Source: Streptococcus sp. oral taxon 058 str. F0407
GTDB taxonomy: Bacteria > Bacillota > Bacilli > Lactobacillales > Streptococcaceae
NCBI RefSeq assembly: GCF_000235485.1
Contig: NZ_JH378887.1
Location: forward strand, 1-58,337
Reading direction: 5' to 3'
DNA length: 58,337 nt
Part shown: one piece after another, positions 1 to 13,295 of the stretch
Layout of the letters: each line of letters opens with the position of its first letter
How positions within the stretch are numbered: position 1 is the first letter of the stretch
Position numbers and translations under genes: made by a program
Notes under the pieces: generated by a model
What the model saw: only the letters and a program-made list of their open reading frames with translations
Databases searched by the model: none
What the model was told of the DNA's origin: nothing

Positions 1-32
1 AGGTGTCGCAGGTTCGAATCCTGTCTTCCCGA
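1..32 (+). tRNA. tRNA-Pro, 3' end only (partial)
   Basis: The window opens inside a tRNA. Positions 9-23 form a T-arm with the GGTTCGAATCC loop, 25-31 (CTTCCCG) is the 3' acceptor strand and 32 is the discriminator A. The CTTCCCG end fits the streptococcal tRNA-Pro(UGG), whose 5' strand would be CGGGAAG. The anticodon lies outside the window, so the isotype is inferred from the acceptor and variable-loop sequence. Confidence 0.75.
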
Positions 33-47
33 TTCGATTTATTGACT

Positions 48-74
48 AAGATACTTAAGTGAGTATCTTTTTTT
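48..74 (+). terminator. Intrinsic terminator after the tRNA
   Basis: The stem AGATACT (49-55) / AGTATCT (62-68) is followed by an unbroken run of T to 74. The left end of the ISL3 element starts at 75, directly after the T-run. Confidence 0.75.
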
Positions 75-596
75 GGCTCTTTGTCAATTGTAGTGGATTA
101 CCAAAAAGTCATATCCTAGAGAGGATCAAATTGGTTCTCCCCATTTTGATATTCAAAGCGATGAGGATTCTAGTTTTGAAGTTATCAAAGTTTCGAAAGC
201 CAAAGATATTGCGTTTGATGAGTTTAATGAGATGATTGGTTGCTTCTAATTTGGCGATGGAATAAGGTAATTGAAGGGTGTTAATGATTTTCTCTTTGTT
301 CTTTAGAAAGGTTTGAAAGACAGCCTGAAAGCGAGGGTGGACCATCTTGAGATTATTTTCAATGAGTTCGAAAAATTTTTCTGTCTCCTTATTCTGAAAG
401 TGAAAAAGCAAGTGCTAATAGAAATTATAGTGTTTCTTTAGGTCTGGTGATAAAAGCGTTTATCGCTTAGCTTCCGACTATCTTGTTGGACGAATTTCTA
501 GCAGCGCTTGATGGTTCTATATTCATGAGATTTTCGGTCAAATTAATTCATGATTTGCACGCGAATACGACTCATAGTACGGCCAAGATGTTGGAG

Positions 597-621
597 TAAA
601 ACAGTCCAGTGGACTGTTTTA
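597..621. repeat. Short palindrome interrupting the transposase
   Basis: A perfect palindrome with 12-bp arms (TAAAACAGTCCA) around a single central base. On the minus strand the transposase reading frame leaves family sequence just before it (after DRFH) and resumes with QHLGRTMSR just after it. This suggests an insertion of about 55 bp. Confidence 0.6.
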
Positions 622-874
622 GCCTGAGTTTAGAAAATATAATAACGAAGGGTGAAAGCGATCTAAAACGATTTTAGCACATAGAAAAAGCTGTTTAGCC
701 AAGTCATAATAAGGACTAAACATATCCATAGTAATGATTTTCACCTGACAACGAACAGCACGATTGTAGCGCAGAAAATGACTTCTTATGATAGCTTGTG
801 TTCTGCCTTCAAGAACAGTGATGATATTAAGCCTGTCAAAGTCTTGCACAATGAAACTTATCTTCATCTCCCGA

Positions 875-904
875 TTGAAACAGTCACTCCCCTGACTGTT
901 TCAA
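875..904. repeat. Second short palindrome interrupting the transposase
   Basis: Perfect 12-bp arms, TTGAAACAGTCA (875-886) and its complement (893-904), with a 6-nt loop. It shares the core AACAGTC/GACTGTT with the palindrome at 597-621. It also sits at a break in the transposase frame, between SEIISWD and KISFIVQDFDR. Confidence 0.6.
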
Positions 905-1327
905 CATCCCAGGATATAATCTCAGAAAGATGAGAAAAATCATGCTTAAACCGGAAGTCATTGAGCTTGCGAATGACAGTTGAAGTTGAAATGGTCAGCT
1001 GATGAGCAATATCGGTCATAGAAGTCTTTTGAAAATCATATTTCTCCATTTGGTTTCTGTGATTAGGACAAGATCGGGCTTCATAATCCAGTTTAGCGAT
1101 GATTTCCTTGTGTGTATCTCTATTAACAACATCTATAATTTGGATATTAGGGTCTTTAATGTCTAGTAATTTTGTGATAAAATGTAAGGGTTCCATATGA
1201 TTCTTTCTAATGATGGTTTGGTCGCTTTTCATTATAGATTATATGGGACTTTTTTTCTACAACAAAAGAGGCTCCATAATATTCATAGGGGATTGATCCA
1301 CTACAAATATTATAGAGCCTGCAAACA

Positions 1328-1371
1328 ACACCCCATTGGCTAGAGGAGTCTTCTGACCATGGGGTGTTTTT
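1328..1371 (+). terminator. Hairpin with T-run after the IS element
   Basis: ACACCCCAT (1328-1336) pairs with ATGGGGTGT (1359-1367) across a 22-nt loop and is followed by TTTT. It looks like a plus-strand terminator, but no intact plus-strand gene precedes it in the window. Confidence 0.45.
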
Positions 1372-1388
1372 CTATAGGAGGGCTAGGT

Positions 1389-1544
1389 TATACTCTTCGA
1401 AAATCTCTTTAAACCACGTCAGCTTCGCTTTGCCGTAGGTATATGATACTGAACTCTGTCAGTTCTATCCACAACCTCAAAACAGTGTTTTGAGCAGCCT
1501 GCGGCTAGCTTCCTAGTTTACTCTTTGATTTTCATTGAGTATTA
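1389..1544 (+). repeat. BOX element (boxA-boxB-boxC)
   Basis: This is a dispersed repeat of pneumococcus and relatives. BoxA (about 1389-1447) holds the CCACGTCAGC and TTGCCGTA segments that BOX-PCR primers target. One boxB (about 1448-1492) holds the CTCAAAACA/TGTTTTGAG hairpin. BoxC (about 1493-1544) holds GCCTGCGGCTAGCTTCCTAG and the GATTTTCATTGAGTAT end. The boxC end contains the TAA stop codon of the minus-strand pullulanase gene (1542-1544). Confidence 0.92.
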
Positions 1545-4500
1545 GTTCTTTTTCTTGTTTTTCATCAACCATCCAAATCCGAGAAGGGCAAGGATGCTGA
1601 ATCCAGCAAGGGCAAGAAGGGATTTGTTCTCAGTTCCTGTGTTTGGAAGGACTTTCTGAGAAAGAGCCTCTGCAGCAGTTTCTTGAATTTCAGGATTTGT
1701 TGCTAGGTTTTGGGCTTGGCTCGGTTCTTGTTCAATTTCCAAGCTAGAAAGATCAAATTCTGGCTTTTCTTCCACAGCTGGGGAAACGATGGCACCACCT
1801 TGAGACAAGCGGAGAACAACGGCGGTGAGAGCGTTCAATTTCAAGCCTTTTTCAGTCCATTCGAGACCTTGAGGTTTAGCGATTCCTACTGGTCCTGCTT
1901 GATTTTCATCTGCCAGGACTTCAGCCTTTCTCAAGTGAGCAAAGGCAGTTCCTAAGTTGAATTCACGAGCCTTATCATCTGCATTGACAAAGACAGCGTA
2001 GATATCACCGTTTGGAGCAGTGATTTGGTAGCCAATCACTACATCCTCTTTTTCAACGCCATTTTGTCCTGGGACTGTAATGAGCTGGACGCGCTCTTTG
2101 ATGTCTTGCAGACTCTTGAGTCGGAAAGCATCTGTAGATTGACGAAGAGCGATCAGACCTTTCATGTAGTCACGACTCTTGACATTTTCAGGGAAAGTTT
2201 TACCATCTGTAGCCTTAGTCCAGTCAAACTTGTTGACAGCATCACTAGAGTCGTAAGAGTCATGGATAAAGTAAGGATATACAAATGGCTTGCCGTCCTT
2301 ATCACGCAACAAGTGAGACTTGTTTGGAACCTTATCGTCTGGAACAGGAGTCTTGTAGGCTGGATCAAGGAATTGTTTGGTACGTCCATATTCCTGACCA
2401 GAGTGGATAAATGGTGTTCCTTGAGCAGTCAAGACCATGAGGTTTCCAAGTCGCAAACGACGATGAATCTCAGCATAGTTCTCAGCTTTACTAGGGTCTT
2501 TTTTGATAGACTGAGCGATGATATCAAAGAGGGTCAAATTATCATGGGCTGCGATATACTGGATAACATCTCCAGGACTGTCTGCTTCAAAGTTAGTTGG
2601 TTGAGCAATCAGATTTTTGAAGATGGTATTGATATCGCGTTTTCCACCTGTGATAAAGGCAGGTTGACCTTCGTTTGGATAGCCAGACTTGAGGTTGTTA
2701 CGGATATCGTCTGAAAAGACTGCAACAGTATCTGTTTTCTTCATCCAAGACTGATCAGCAGGTTGTACAGGCATATTTTCATCACCAGCATAGGTTTTCC
2801 AACCTTCACCTAGCATGATCAGATTTGGATTGAGGGCGCGTGCAGCCTTGTAAGCTTCTTCGATCGAAGCCGCATCGTGGTCTCCCATCATATCGAAACG
2901 GAAGCCATCCACTTTGTAAGTTTCAACCAAATACTTGATAGAGTCTACCAAGACACGTTTAGACATGTAGTGGGTTGTTCCTAAACGACCGCCTCCAAAG
3001 CTAGTACGTGGAGTTCCGTCTGCGTCCATAAAGTGGTAGTAGTTTGGCTCAATATCTTCAAAAATATCAACATTGGCAGTATGGTTGTAGACCACGTCCA
3101 AGATAGCTCCCATCCCACGTTTATGGATTTCGTTTATGAGATTTTTGAATTCGGCGATACGTTTTTCTGAATCCTTGGGATTGCTAGAGTACATACCAGT
3201 CAAGGAGAAGTAGTTTTGAGGGTCATATCCCCAGTTGTAGTTGCTGTTGCTTGAAGCATAGGCAGACAAGCGTTCTTTGTTCTTCAATTCATTGACAAAG
3301 TAGTAAGACAAGACTGGAAGGAGCTGGATGTGGGTCACACCCAAGTCTTTGAGATAGTCTAATTTTTCGATAAAGGCTTCAAAGGTACCAAATGGTTTGG
3401 TCAAGTCTTTTGCGATGGCAGGATCTGAGGTGAAATCCCGAACGTGGGCTTCATAGATGACAGCATCTTCGCGCGATTTGAAGTTACGAATCTTACCGTA
3501 GGTCAAGTCTTGTGGGCCTAGTTTGGATGGATCGACAAAGGCGGCTTTAGCTACCTTATGAGCTGCATCTGTTTTTGCTAGATCACTGTTCCAAGCTGCT
3601 AGCGATTTGGCATAAGGGTCAAGAACGAGAACGGTTTTACCTTGGCGCTCGATTTGGTAGTGGTAGTAGTAGCCAGTGTAGTTGCTGATACCTAGACCAG
3701 AGTTTGCGTCCAAAGTTTGTTTCCAGGTTCCTTTTTCTCCTTTTTCAAGAGCGACAGTTCCGACCACTTTTTCAGGGTCTTTCTTGTCATAGACGACAAC
3801 TGAAACCTTATCAGCACTTGGAGACCAGAGGGTAAGGTCGACACGCTTGCCATCTTCTTTTAGGGTTGCGCCGAGAGGGCCATCGTAACTGTAGGTCTCA
3901 TCCTTGAGGCGCCAGCTTGAACGTGTGGTAAAACGGTCTGAATTGTAGCTGACAGTGTAAGGGTGTTGGGTATCAGAGAAGTCGCCAATGTAGGTCACTT
4001 TCTTACCAGCTTCATCTACTTCCACGTCTGTGATGGCTACTTTATTCCCTTGATGATCAGTGATGCTGGAGTGTTTAAGAATGTCTTCTTTCTTGGCTCC
4101 GACTAGGGTAGAAAAGCTGCTTTCGATACGAGATTTAGCTACGTGTTGAGCACCAGTCATGCGGATGTCGTGCACGTAATAGGGGTTGGTGTAGATGGTT
4201 TCGTCATCATCTTTGAGGAAGATTTGACTGTGATTTTTTAGATCTGTGAATTTATAATCTTCTTTTCTGATTTTCACATCATCGCCTTTCTTGCTTTCGT
4301 CTAGTAATAAAAATCCGAATTCTCTTGCAGCTTCATTGAGTGGGATATCAATGTAACGACCATATTTTCCAGTTGCGGTAAAGTCAGTACCGTCAGGCCA
4401 TTCTCCACTGCTTGGTTTTTTGACATCGCCCCAATACCAAAGAGATTTTTTGTCATAGTTGCCATCGGTGCGGTAGTAGTTGACACGGACAGTTCCCGCT

Positions 4501-5258
4501 GGCTGAGGACGGTAGTTGTATACCTTGTAGTTTTCATCTAGCCAAGCCTCATTCATTTTTGGAGAAAGGCGCTCTACTGAACGGTCTCCAGTAAGGTTAT
4601 CTCCTTTGGTGTTGTTTATGAGGAAGCTGATCTTCTTGGCTTGATCATTCTTGAGTTTGACGTCCAGGTAATAGCCATAGTCATCTTGCTTGGCATCCTT
4701 GAAGGACTTGGCTCCATTTGGCCAGTTTTCAGATGGCTTTTCAACATCGTCCCAAGTCCAAAGACCTTGAGAATCCTTGTTTTCTTCAGGGAGTTTTTTT
4801 ACATGGATGCGGAAGTAGTTGTCTTCGATTGGTTCTTCGGAAGATGTGTCAGCTTGTGGTTTTTGTTCAGAACTTAGTGTGGAAGTGCTAGTATCTACTT
4901 TCTCTTCCTTGCTGTTAGGTTGGCTTGTAGTAGCGTCTTCTTTTTTAGGTGTTTCAGCAGCTAGAACAGCGTTTGTTGTTGGGTTTTCCTTTTTAGCGCC
5001 AAGGGAAGCGTTTGCATTATTTTGCTCATAAACTGGACTTTGTTCTTGTGTTTGACTTGCTTCAGTTTCGGTAGGAGCCTTGGTCACAGCACTAGTATTT
5101 TCCTGAGTTTGAGGAAGGTTTTCATTAGCTGAAATAGTTGGCATTGTAGCAGAAAGCAAGACAATGCTGGCACCGATAAGGACAGAACCAGTTCCATTTT
5201 TCAAGGAACGGATACCATAAACCATTTTTTTCTCAGTTCGAGATGGGTTCTTTTTCAT
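1542..5258 (-). CDS. spuA: Cell-wall-anchored pullulanase (type I, GH13)
   Basis: It cleaves alpha-1,6 bonds of pullulan and glycogen outside the cell. 1238 aa from ATG 5256-5258, chosen for the AGGAGAATT ribosome site. The upstream in-frame ATG would add 20 residues ahead of the signal peptide. The N-terminus has a YSIRK-type motif (MVYGIRSLKNGTGSVLIGAS), then a Thr/Ser/Glu-rich linker. Two CBM41 glycogen-binding repeats follow, each with the LW-W-DVxKPS pattern (about residues 150-370). The catalytic domain shows YNWGYDP (~673), the nucleophile in DGFRFDMMG (~788), the acid/base Glu in GEGW (~817) and AHDN (~904). The C-terminus has a sortase LPNTG (~1203), a hydrophobic span and NKKKN. All catalytic residues are present. 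In pneumococcus SpuA is a virulence factor. Confidence 0.95.
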   Translation of the reverse strand: MKKNPSRTEKKMVYGIRSLKNGTGSVLIGASIVLLSATMPTISANENLPQTQENTSAVTKAPTETEASQTQEQSPVYEQNNANASLGAKKENPTTNAVLAAETPKKEDATTSQPNSKEEKVDTSTSTLSSEQKPQADTSSEEPIEDNYFRIHVKKLPEENKDSQGLWTWDDVEKPSENWPNGAKSFKDAKQDDYGYYLDVKLKNDQAKKISFLINNTKGDNLTGDRSVERLSPKMNEAWLDENYKVYNYRPQPAGTVRVNYYRTDGNYDKKSLWYWGDVKKPSSGEWPDGTDFTATGKYGRYIDIPLNEAAREFGFLLLDESKKGDDVKIRKEDYKFTDLKNHSQIFLKDDDETIYTNPYYVHDIRMTGAQHVAKSRIESSFSTLVGAKKEDILKHSSITDHQGNKVAITDVEVDEAGKKVTYIGDFSDTQHPYTVSYNSDRFTTRSSWRLKDETYSYDGPLGATLKEDGKRVDLTLWSPSADKVSVVVYDKKDPEKVVGTVALEKGEKGTWKQTLDANSGLGISNYTGYYYHYQIERQGKTVLVLDPYAKSLAAWNSDLAKTDAAHKVAKAAFVDPSKLGPQDLTYGKIRNFKSREDAVIYEAHVRDFTSDPAIAKDLTKPFGTFEAFIEKLDYLKDLGVTHIQLLPVLSYYFVNELKNKERLSAYASSNSNYNWGYDPQNYFSLTGMYSSNPKDSEKRIAEFKNLINEIHKRGMGAILDVVYNHTANVDIFEDIEPNYYHFMDADGTPRTSFGGGRLGTTHYMSKRVLVDSIKYLVETYKVDGFRFDMMGDHDAASIEEAYKAARALNPNLIMLGEGWKTYAGDENMPVQPADQSWMKKTDTVAVFSDDIRNNLKSGYPNEGQPAFITGGKRDINTIFKNLIAQPTNFEADSPGDVIQYIAAHDNLTLFDIIAQSIKKDPSKAENYAEIHRRLRLGNLMVLTAQGTPFIHSGQEYGRTKQFLDPAYKTPVPDDKVPNKSHLLRDKDGKPFVYPYFIHDSYDSSDAVNKFDWTKATDGKTFPENVKSRDYMKGLIALRQSTDAFRLKSLQDIKERVQLITVPGQNGVEKEDVVIGYQITAPNGDIYAVFVNADDKAREFNLGTAFAHLRKAEVLADENQAGPVGIAKPQGLEWTEKGLKLNALTAVVLRLSQGGAIVSPAVEEKPEFDLSSLEIEQEPSQAQNLATNPEIQETAAEALSQKVLPNTGTENKSLLALAGFSILALLGFGWLMKNKKKN

Positions 5259-5289
5259 TACAATTCTCCTTGTGTAGTTATTCCTTATC

Positions 5290-5327
5290 AGTATAGCATG
5301 AGGTAAACATTTGTGCAAGCGTTTTCC
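5290..5327 (-). promoter_or_regulatory. spuA promoter with overlapping cre (CcpA) site
   Basis: On the minus strand, -35 TTGCAC (5313-5318) and -10 TATACT (5290-5295) are 17 bp apart. The minus-strand 14-mer GGAAAACGCTTGCA (5314-5327) matches the cre consensus TGNNANCGNTNNCA except at its first base, and it overlaps the -35. CcpA control of a glycan-degrading enzyme is expected. That it applies here is inferred from the site. Confidence 0.65.
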
Positions 5328-5416
5328 TAATTTTTGAAAAAAAATATGATACTTAATTATCTTGAAAATTAAACCATTTTATAGGAAAAGATTGTTTGAA
5401 AAATGGTAAAAAAACC

Positions 5417-5445
5417 TTGAAAAATCTTGCCCAATAAGGTATAAT
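5417..5445 (+). promoter_or_regulatory. rpoBC promoter
   Basis: TTGAAA (5417-5422), a 17-bp spacer, then TATAAT (5440-5445). Transcription would start near 5452 and give a leader of about 250 nt before rpoB. Confidence 0.75.
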
Positions 5446-5451
5446 AAGAAT

Positions 5452-5550
5452 AATCATTTGTCGTAGGTTTTGTCTGAAATATTGTCCAGACAAGACTCAC
5501 AGCAGTTAAATCTCCTGAAAAAGTCGGATTTAGCTGCTCTTTTTGTGCTT
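5452..5550 (+). ncRNA. Structured rpoB leader with terminator (possible Lacto-rpoB RNA)
   Basis: The leader has one hairpin, TTGTCTG (5470-5476) / CAGACAA (5487-5493). A strong 12-bp stem follows (5501-5512 / 5527-5538, one U-G pair), then CTTTTTGTGCTTTTTTT. The second stem is a textbook intrinsic terminator 150 nt before rpoB, so it should attenuate rpoBC or release a small RNA of about 100 nt. A Lacto-rpoB motif is described in rpoB leaders of Lactobacillales. The position fits, but I cannot run the covariance model. Confidence 0.6.
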
Positions 5551-5700
5551 TTTTTCGGTTTTTTGTGTCTTTGTAACGAAGATTTAAAGATTCTGAAAAT
5601 TCATCAGAAGGACGTGGTGATAGGGTTTTTACAACCATTTGACGATAATCAATAGCCTGATTGATAAGGCTTGGAACTTTATTTACAAAGGAGAATCATC

Positions 5701-9312
<3,612 letters not shown>

Positions 9313-9344
9313 GCAGTTCACTTAAAATAGAAAGGGAAGAAATA

Positions 9345-12300
9345 GTGGTTGATGTAAATCGTTTTAAAAGTATGCAAATCACCCTAGCTTCTCCAAGCAA
9401 AGTCCGTTCATGGTCTTATGGAGAAGTCAAAAAACCTGAAACAATCAATTACCGTACCTTGAAACCAGAACGTGAAGGACTCTTTGACGAAGTGATCTTT
9501 GGTCCTACAAAAGACTGGGAATGTGCTTGTGGTAAGTACAAACGCATTCGCTACAGAGGGATTGTTTGTGACCGCTGTGGGGTTGAAGTAACGCGTACGA
9601 AAGTTCGTCGTGAGCGTATGGGGCACATCGAGTTGAAGGCTCCTGTATCTCACATCTGGTATTTCAAGGGGATTCCAAGTCGTATGGGCTTGACCCTTGA
9701 TATGAGCCCTCGTGCCCTCGAGGAAGTTATCTACTTTGCGGCTTATGTGGTGATTGATCCGAAGGATACACCGCTTGAGCACAAGTCTATCATGACAGAG
9801 CGCGAATACCGTGAGCGCTTGCGTGAGTATGGTTATGGATCATTCGTTGCCAAGATGGGTGCCGAAGCTATCCAAGACCTCTTGAAACAAGTAGATCTTG
9901 AAAAAGAAATTGCGGAACTCAAAGAAGAGTTGAAAACAGCTACTGGACAAAAACGTGTCAAAGCTATCCGTCGTTTGGATGTCTTGGATGCCTTTTACAA
10001 GTCTGGAAACAAACCTGAATGGATGATTCTCAACATCCTTCCGGTTATTCCACCAGATCTTCGTCCAATGTTGCAGTTGGATGGTGGCCGTTTTGCCTCA
10101 TCTGACTTGAACGACCTTTACCGTCGTGTTATCAACCGTAACAACCGTTTGGCTCGTTTGCTTGAGTTGAATGCACCTGGTATCATCGTTCAAAATGAGA
10201 AGCGTATGCTTCAAGAAGCGGTTGACGCTTTGATTGACAATGGTCGTCGTGGTCGTCCGATCACAGGTCCAGGTAGCCGTCCACTTAAATCTTTGAGCCA
10301 TATGCTCAAAGGGAAACAAGGTCGCTTCCGTCAAAACTTGCTTGGTAAACGTGTTGACTTCTCAGGGCGTTCCGTTATCGCCGTTGGTCCAACTCTTAAG
10401 ATGTACCAATGTGGTGTGCCACGTGAAATGGCGATCGAGCTCTTTAAACCATTTGTTATGCGTGAAATTGTCGCTCGTGACATCGTGCAAAACGTGAAAG
10501 CGGCTAAACGCTTGGTAGAACGCGGAGATGAACGTATCTGGGATATCCTCGAAGAAGTTATTAAAGAACACCCAGTTCTTTTGAACCGCGCACCTACCCT
10601 TCACCGTTTGGGGATCCAAGCCTTCGAGCCAGTCTTGATTGACGGTAAGGCCCTTCGCTTGCACCCGCTTGTCTGTGAAGCCTACAATGCCGACTTTGAC
10701 GGGGACCAAATGGCCATCCACGTACCACTTTCAGAAGAAGCCCAAGCAGAAGCTCGTATCTTGATGCTAGCTGCTGAACACATCTTGAACCCGAAAGATG
10801 GTAAACCAGTTGTTACTCCATCTCAGGACATGGTTTTGGGTAACTACTACTTGACCATGGAAGAAGCTGGTCGCGAAGGTGAAGGAATGGTCTTTAAGGA
10901 CCGTGACGAAGCAGTTATGGCTTATCGCAATGGCTATGTTCACCTCCATTCACGTGTAGGTATCGCAACAGACAGCCTCAACAAACCATGGACAGAAGAG
11001 CAAAAACACAAGGTCTTGCTGACAACGGTTGGTAAAATCCTCTTCAACGATATCATGCCAGAGGGTCTACCTTACTTGCAAGAACCAACAAATGCTAACT
11101 TAACAGAAGGTGTTCCAGCTAAGTACTTCTTGCCACTAGGTGGTGATATCAAGGAAGCTATTCGCAACCTTGAACTCAATCCTCCATTCAAGAAGAAAAA
11201 TCTTGGGAATATCATCGCTGAAATCTTCAAACGTTTCCGTACGACAGAAACTTCTGCCCTACTTGACCGCATGAAGAACCTCGGATACCACCACTCAACT
11301 CTTGCAGGTTTGACAGTGGGTATTGCCGATATCCCAGTCGTTGAAGACAAGGCTGAAATCATCGAAGAATCACACAAACGTGTAGAACAAATCACCAAAC
11401 AATTCCGTCGTGGTATGATCACAGACGACGAGCGCTACAACGCTGTTACAGCTGAATGGCGTGCAGCCCGTGAAAAATTAGAGAAACGTTTGGTTGCCAA
11501 CCAAGATCCTAAGAACCCAATCGTTATGATGATGGACTCTGGAGCCCGTGGTAACATCTCAAACTTCTCACAGCTTGCCGGTATGCGTGGTCTGATGGCC
11601 GCTCCGAACGGACGTATCATGGAATTGCCAATCCTTTCAAACTTCCGCGAAGGTCTGTCAGTACTCGAAATGTTCTTCTCAACTCACGGTGCCCGTAAAG
11701 GTATGACCGATACGGCCCTTAAGACAGCCGACTCAGGTTATTTGACTCGTCGTTTGGTTGACGTTGCCCAAGACGTTATCATCCGTGAGGACGACTGTGG
11801 AACAGACCGTGGTCTCTTGATCCGTTCTATCGCAGAAGGAAAAGAGATGATCGAGTCTCTCGAAGAACGTCTCAATGGTCGTTATACTAAGAAAACTGTT
11901 AAACATCCAGAAACTGGTGCAGTGATCATTGGTCCAAATGAGTTGATTACAGAAGACAAGGCGCGTGAAATTGTCGATGCTGGTGTGGAAGAAGTTACTA
12001 TCCGTTCCGTATTTACATGTAACACTCGTCATGGTGTCTGCCGTCACTGTTATGGTATCAACTTGGCGACTGGTGATGCGGTTGAAGTTGGTGAAGCAGT
12101 TGGTACAATCGCTGCCCAATCTATCGGGGAACCTGGTACACAGCTTACCATGCGTACCTTCCACACGGGTGGGGTTGCCTCAAATACCGATATCACTCAG
12201 GGTCTTCCTCGTGTCCAAGAAATCTTTGAAGCCCGCAATCCGAAAGGGGAAGCGGTTATCACTGAAGTCAAGGGTGAGGTTACAGCCATCGAAGAAGACG

Positions 12301-13010
12301 CATCAACTCGTACTAAGAAAGTCTTTGTTAAGGGTGAAACTGGCGAAGGCGAATACGTGGTGCCATTTACAGCCCGTATGCGTGTCGAAGTTGGAGACCA
12401 AGTCTCTCGCGGTGTAGCTCTTACAGAAGGTTCTATCCAACCGAAACGTCTCCTTGCTGTTCGTGATGTCTTGTCAGTTGAAACCTACCTTCTCGGTGAA
12501 GTACAAAAAGTTTACCGTAGCCAAGGGGTAGAAATCGGTGACAAACACATCGAGGTGATGGTTCGTCAAATGATCCGTAAAGTTCGTGTCATGGATCCAG
12601 GTGACACAGACCTTCTCATGGGTACTCTCATGGATATCAACGACTTTACAGACGCTAACAAAGATGTCCTTATCGCAGGTGGAGTTCCAGCGACAGGTCG
12701 CCCAGTTCTTATGGGAATTACCAAAGCTTCACTTGAAACCAACAGTTTCTTGTCAGCGGCTTCCTTCCAGGAAACAACTCGTGTTCTTACAGACGCAGCT
12801 ATCCGTGGTAAGAAAGACCATCTCCTTGGACTCAAGGAAAATGTTATCATCGGTAAGATCATCCCAGCAGGTACTGGTATGGCTCGCTACCGTAACCTTG
12901 AACCACAAGCAATCAACGAAGCAGCCTATCTGGCTCCAGAACAAGAAGAGACAGAAAATGCTCCAGTAGAGGAAGCTGTGGAAATCCAAGTTGAAGAAAC
13001 AGTAGAATAA
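9345..13010 (+). CDS. rpoC: DNA-directed RNA polymerase subunit beta'
   Basis: Largest RNA polymerase subunit, holding the active-site Mg2+. 1221 aa from GTG 9345, preceded by AGAAAGGGAAG. Zinc site 1 is the [13 protein letters not shown]...CDRCG cluster near residues 60-80. The catalytic NADFDGDQ is near residue 450. Zinc site 2 is CGTDRG then [11 protein letters not shown] (about residues 815-900). The trigger loop region ([21 protein letters not shown]) is intact. It is cotranscribed with rpoB and closed by a UUCG-tetraloop terminator. Confidence 0.98.
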   Translation: MVDVNRFKSMQITLASPSKVRSWSYGEVKKPETINYRTLKPEREGLFDEVIFGPTKDWECACGKYKRIRYRGIVCDRCGVEVTRTKVRRERMGHIELKAPVSHIWYFKGIPSRMGLTLDMSPRALEEVIYFAAYVVIDPKDTPLEHKSIMTEREYRERLREYGYGSFVAKMGAEAIQDLLKQVDLEKEIAELKEELKTATGQKRVKAIRRLDVLDAFYKSGNKPEWMILNILPVIPPDLRPMLQLDGGRFASSDLNDLYRRVINRNNRLARLLELNAPGIIVQNEKRMLQEAVDALIDNGRRGRPITGPGSRPLKSLSHMLKGKQGRFRQNLLGKRVDFSGRSVIAVGPTLKMYQCGVPREMAIELFKPFVMREIVARDIVQNVKAAKRLVERGDERIWDILEEVIKEHPVLLNRAPTLHRLGIQAFEPVLIDGKALRLHPLVCEAYNADFDGDQMAIHVPLSEEAQAEARILMLAAEHILNPKDGKPVVTPSQDMVLGNYYLTMEEAGREGEGMVFKDRDEAVMAYRNGYVHLHSRVGIATDSLNKPWTEEQKHKVLLTTVGKILFNDIMPEGLPYLQEPTNANLTEGVPAKYFLPLGGDIKEAIRNLELNPPFKKKNLGNIIAEIFKRFRTTETSALLDRMKNLGYHHSTLAGLTVGIADIPVVEDKAEIIEESHKRVEQITKQFRRGMITDDERYNAVTAEWRAAREKLEKRLVANQDPKNPIVMMMDSGARGNISNFSQLAGMRGLMAAPNGRIMELPILSNFREGLSVLEMFFSTHGARKGMTDTALKTADSGYLTRRLVDVAQDVIIREDDCGTDRGLLIRSIAEGKEMIESLEERLNGRYTKKTVKHPETGAVIIGPNELITEDKAREIVDAGVEEVTIRSVFTCNTRHGVCRHCYGINLATGDAVEVGEAVGTIAAQSIGEPGTQLTMRTFHTGGVASNTDITQGLPRVQEIFEARNPKGEAVITEVKGEVTAIEEDASTRTKKVFVKGETGEGEYVVPFTARMRVEVGDQVSRGVALTEGSIQPKRLLAVRDVLSVETYLLGEVQKVYRSQGVEIGDKHIEVMVRQMIRKVRVMDPGDTDLLMGTLMDINDFTDANKDVLIAGGVPATGRPVLMGITKASLETNSFLSAASFQETTRVLTDAAIRGKKDHLLGLKENVIIGKIIPAGTGMARYRNLEPQAINEAAYLAPEQEETENAPVEEAVEIQVEETVE

Positions 13011-13020
13011 AAAGTAAATA

Positions 13021-13050
13021 AGAGAGCCTTCGGGTTCTCTTTTTTTTTTA
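13021..13050 (+). terminator. rpoBC terminator
   Basis: AGAGAGCC (13021-13028), a TTCG tetraloop, then GGTTCTCT (13033-13040), followed by a run of T. The stem is fully paired with one G-U. Confidence 0.9.
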
Positions 13051-13295
13051 CTCTTCTGTCTATTGGGGTTAGGTGAGCACGACGCAGTATCTCTCAAATC
13101 GCTTTAACCATTTTTTATAGTTCATTTTCAAAAAGTAAAAAATATCGGATAGGAGTCTGTCAGAACTTAAAAATAATCTTCACCAATAATTTTCCATTTT
13201 TGTCAGTTGAGCGTTTAAATAGGACACTTGAGAAGAGGGGAGGGATTTTATCTTTCTTGCAGAGTATAATCATGTATACGAAGGGAGAACTGAAA

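Larger units (their letters stand above)
109..1232 (-). pseudogene. ISL3-family transposase, broken into fragments
   Basis: Three reading-frame pieces on the minus strand together cover most of an ISL3 DDE transposase. The N-terminal piece (864-1232) has a CPNH zinc-ribbon-like motif and a helix-turn-helix. The middle piece (619-867) carries VQDFDRLNIITVLEGRTQ and continues to DRFH. The C-terminal piece (109-411) contains KLEATNHLIKLIKRN and FGFRNF. Between 411 and 619 the frame still encodes transposase-like sequence (VRVQIMN-type and SRKLSDKRFY-type motifs) but with in-frame stops, and about 25 codons are deleted near 430-455. The junctions at about 597-621 and 875-904 hold short palindromes that are not transposase sequence. 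No active product is expected. Confidence 0.88.
75..1319 (-). mobile_element. Degenerate ISL3-family element (IS1167-like)
   Basis: The left terminal repeat (75-98) and right terminal repeat (1296-1319) both start GGCTCT when read inward and share TTGTAGTGGAT at their inner ends. The transposase inside is broken. At about 1245 bp the element is shorter than the roughly 1.4 kb I expect for IS1167, which agrees with internal deletions. The flanking 8-mers (67-74 and 1320-1327) do not match, so no target duplication is visible. Next to the right end, 1270-1283 and 1306-1319 form a further inverted repeat. Confidence 0.85.

Noticed and set aside
1270..1319. Palindrome at the IS right end as a terminator
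   Set aside because: It lacks a T-run and contains the IS terminal repeat; better explained as part of the element.
2025..2714. Long plus-strand open frame (229 codons) opposite spuA
   Set aside because: It lies fully inside the spuA coding strand, has no ribosome site and its sequence is a mirror of spuA codon use.
5671..5700. ATG 5671 as the rpoB start
   Set aside because: No ribosome site, and the added ten residues do not fit RpoB; TTG 5701 has AAAGGAGA at the right distance.
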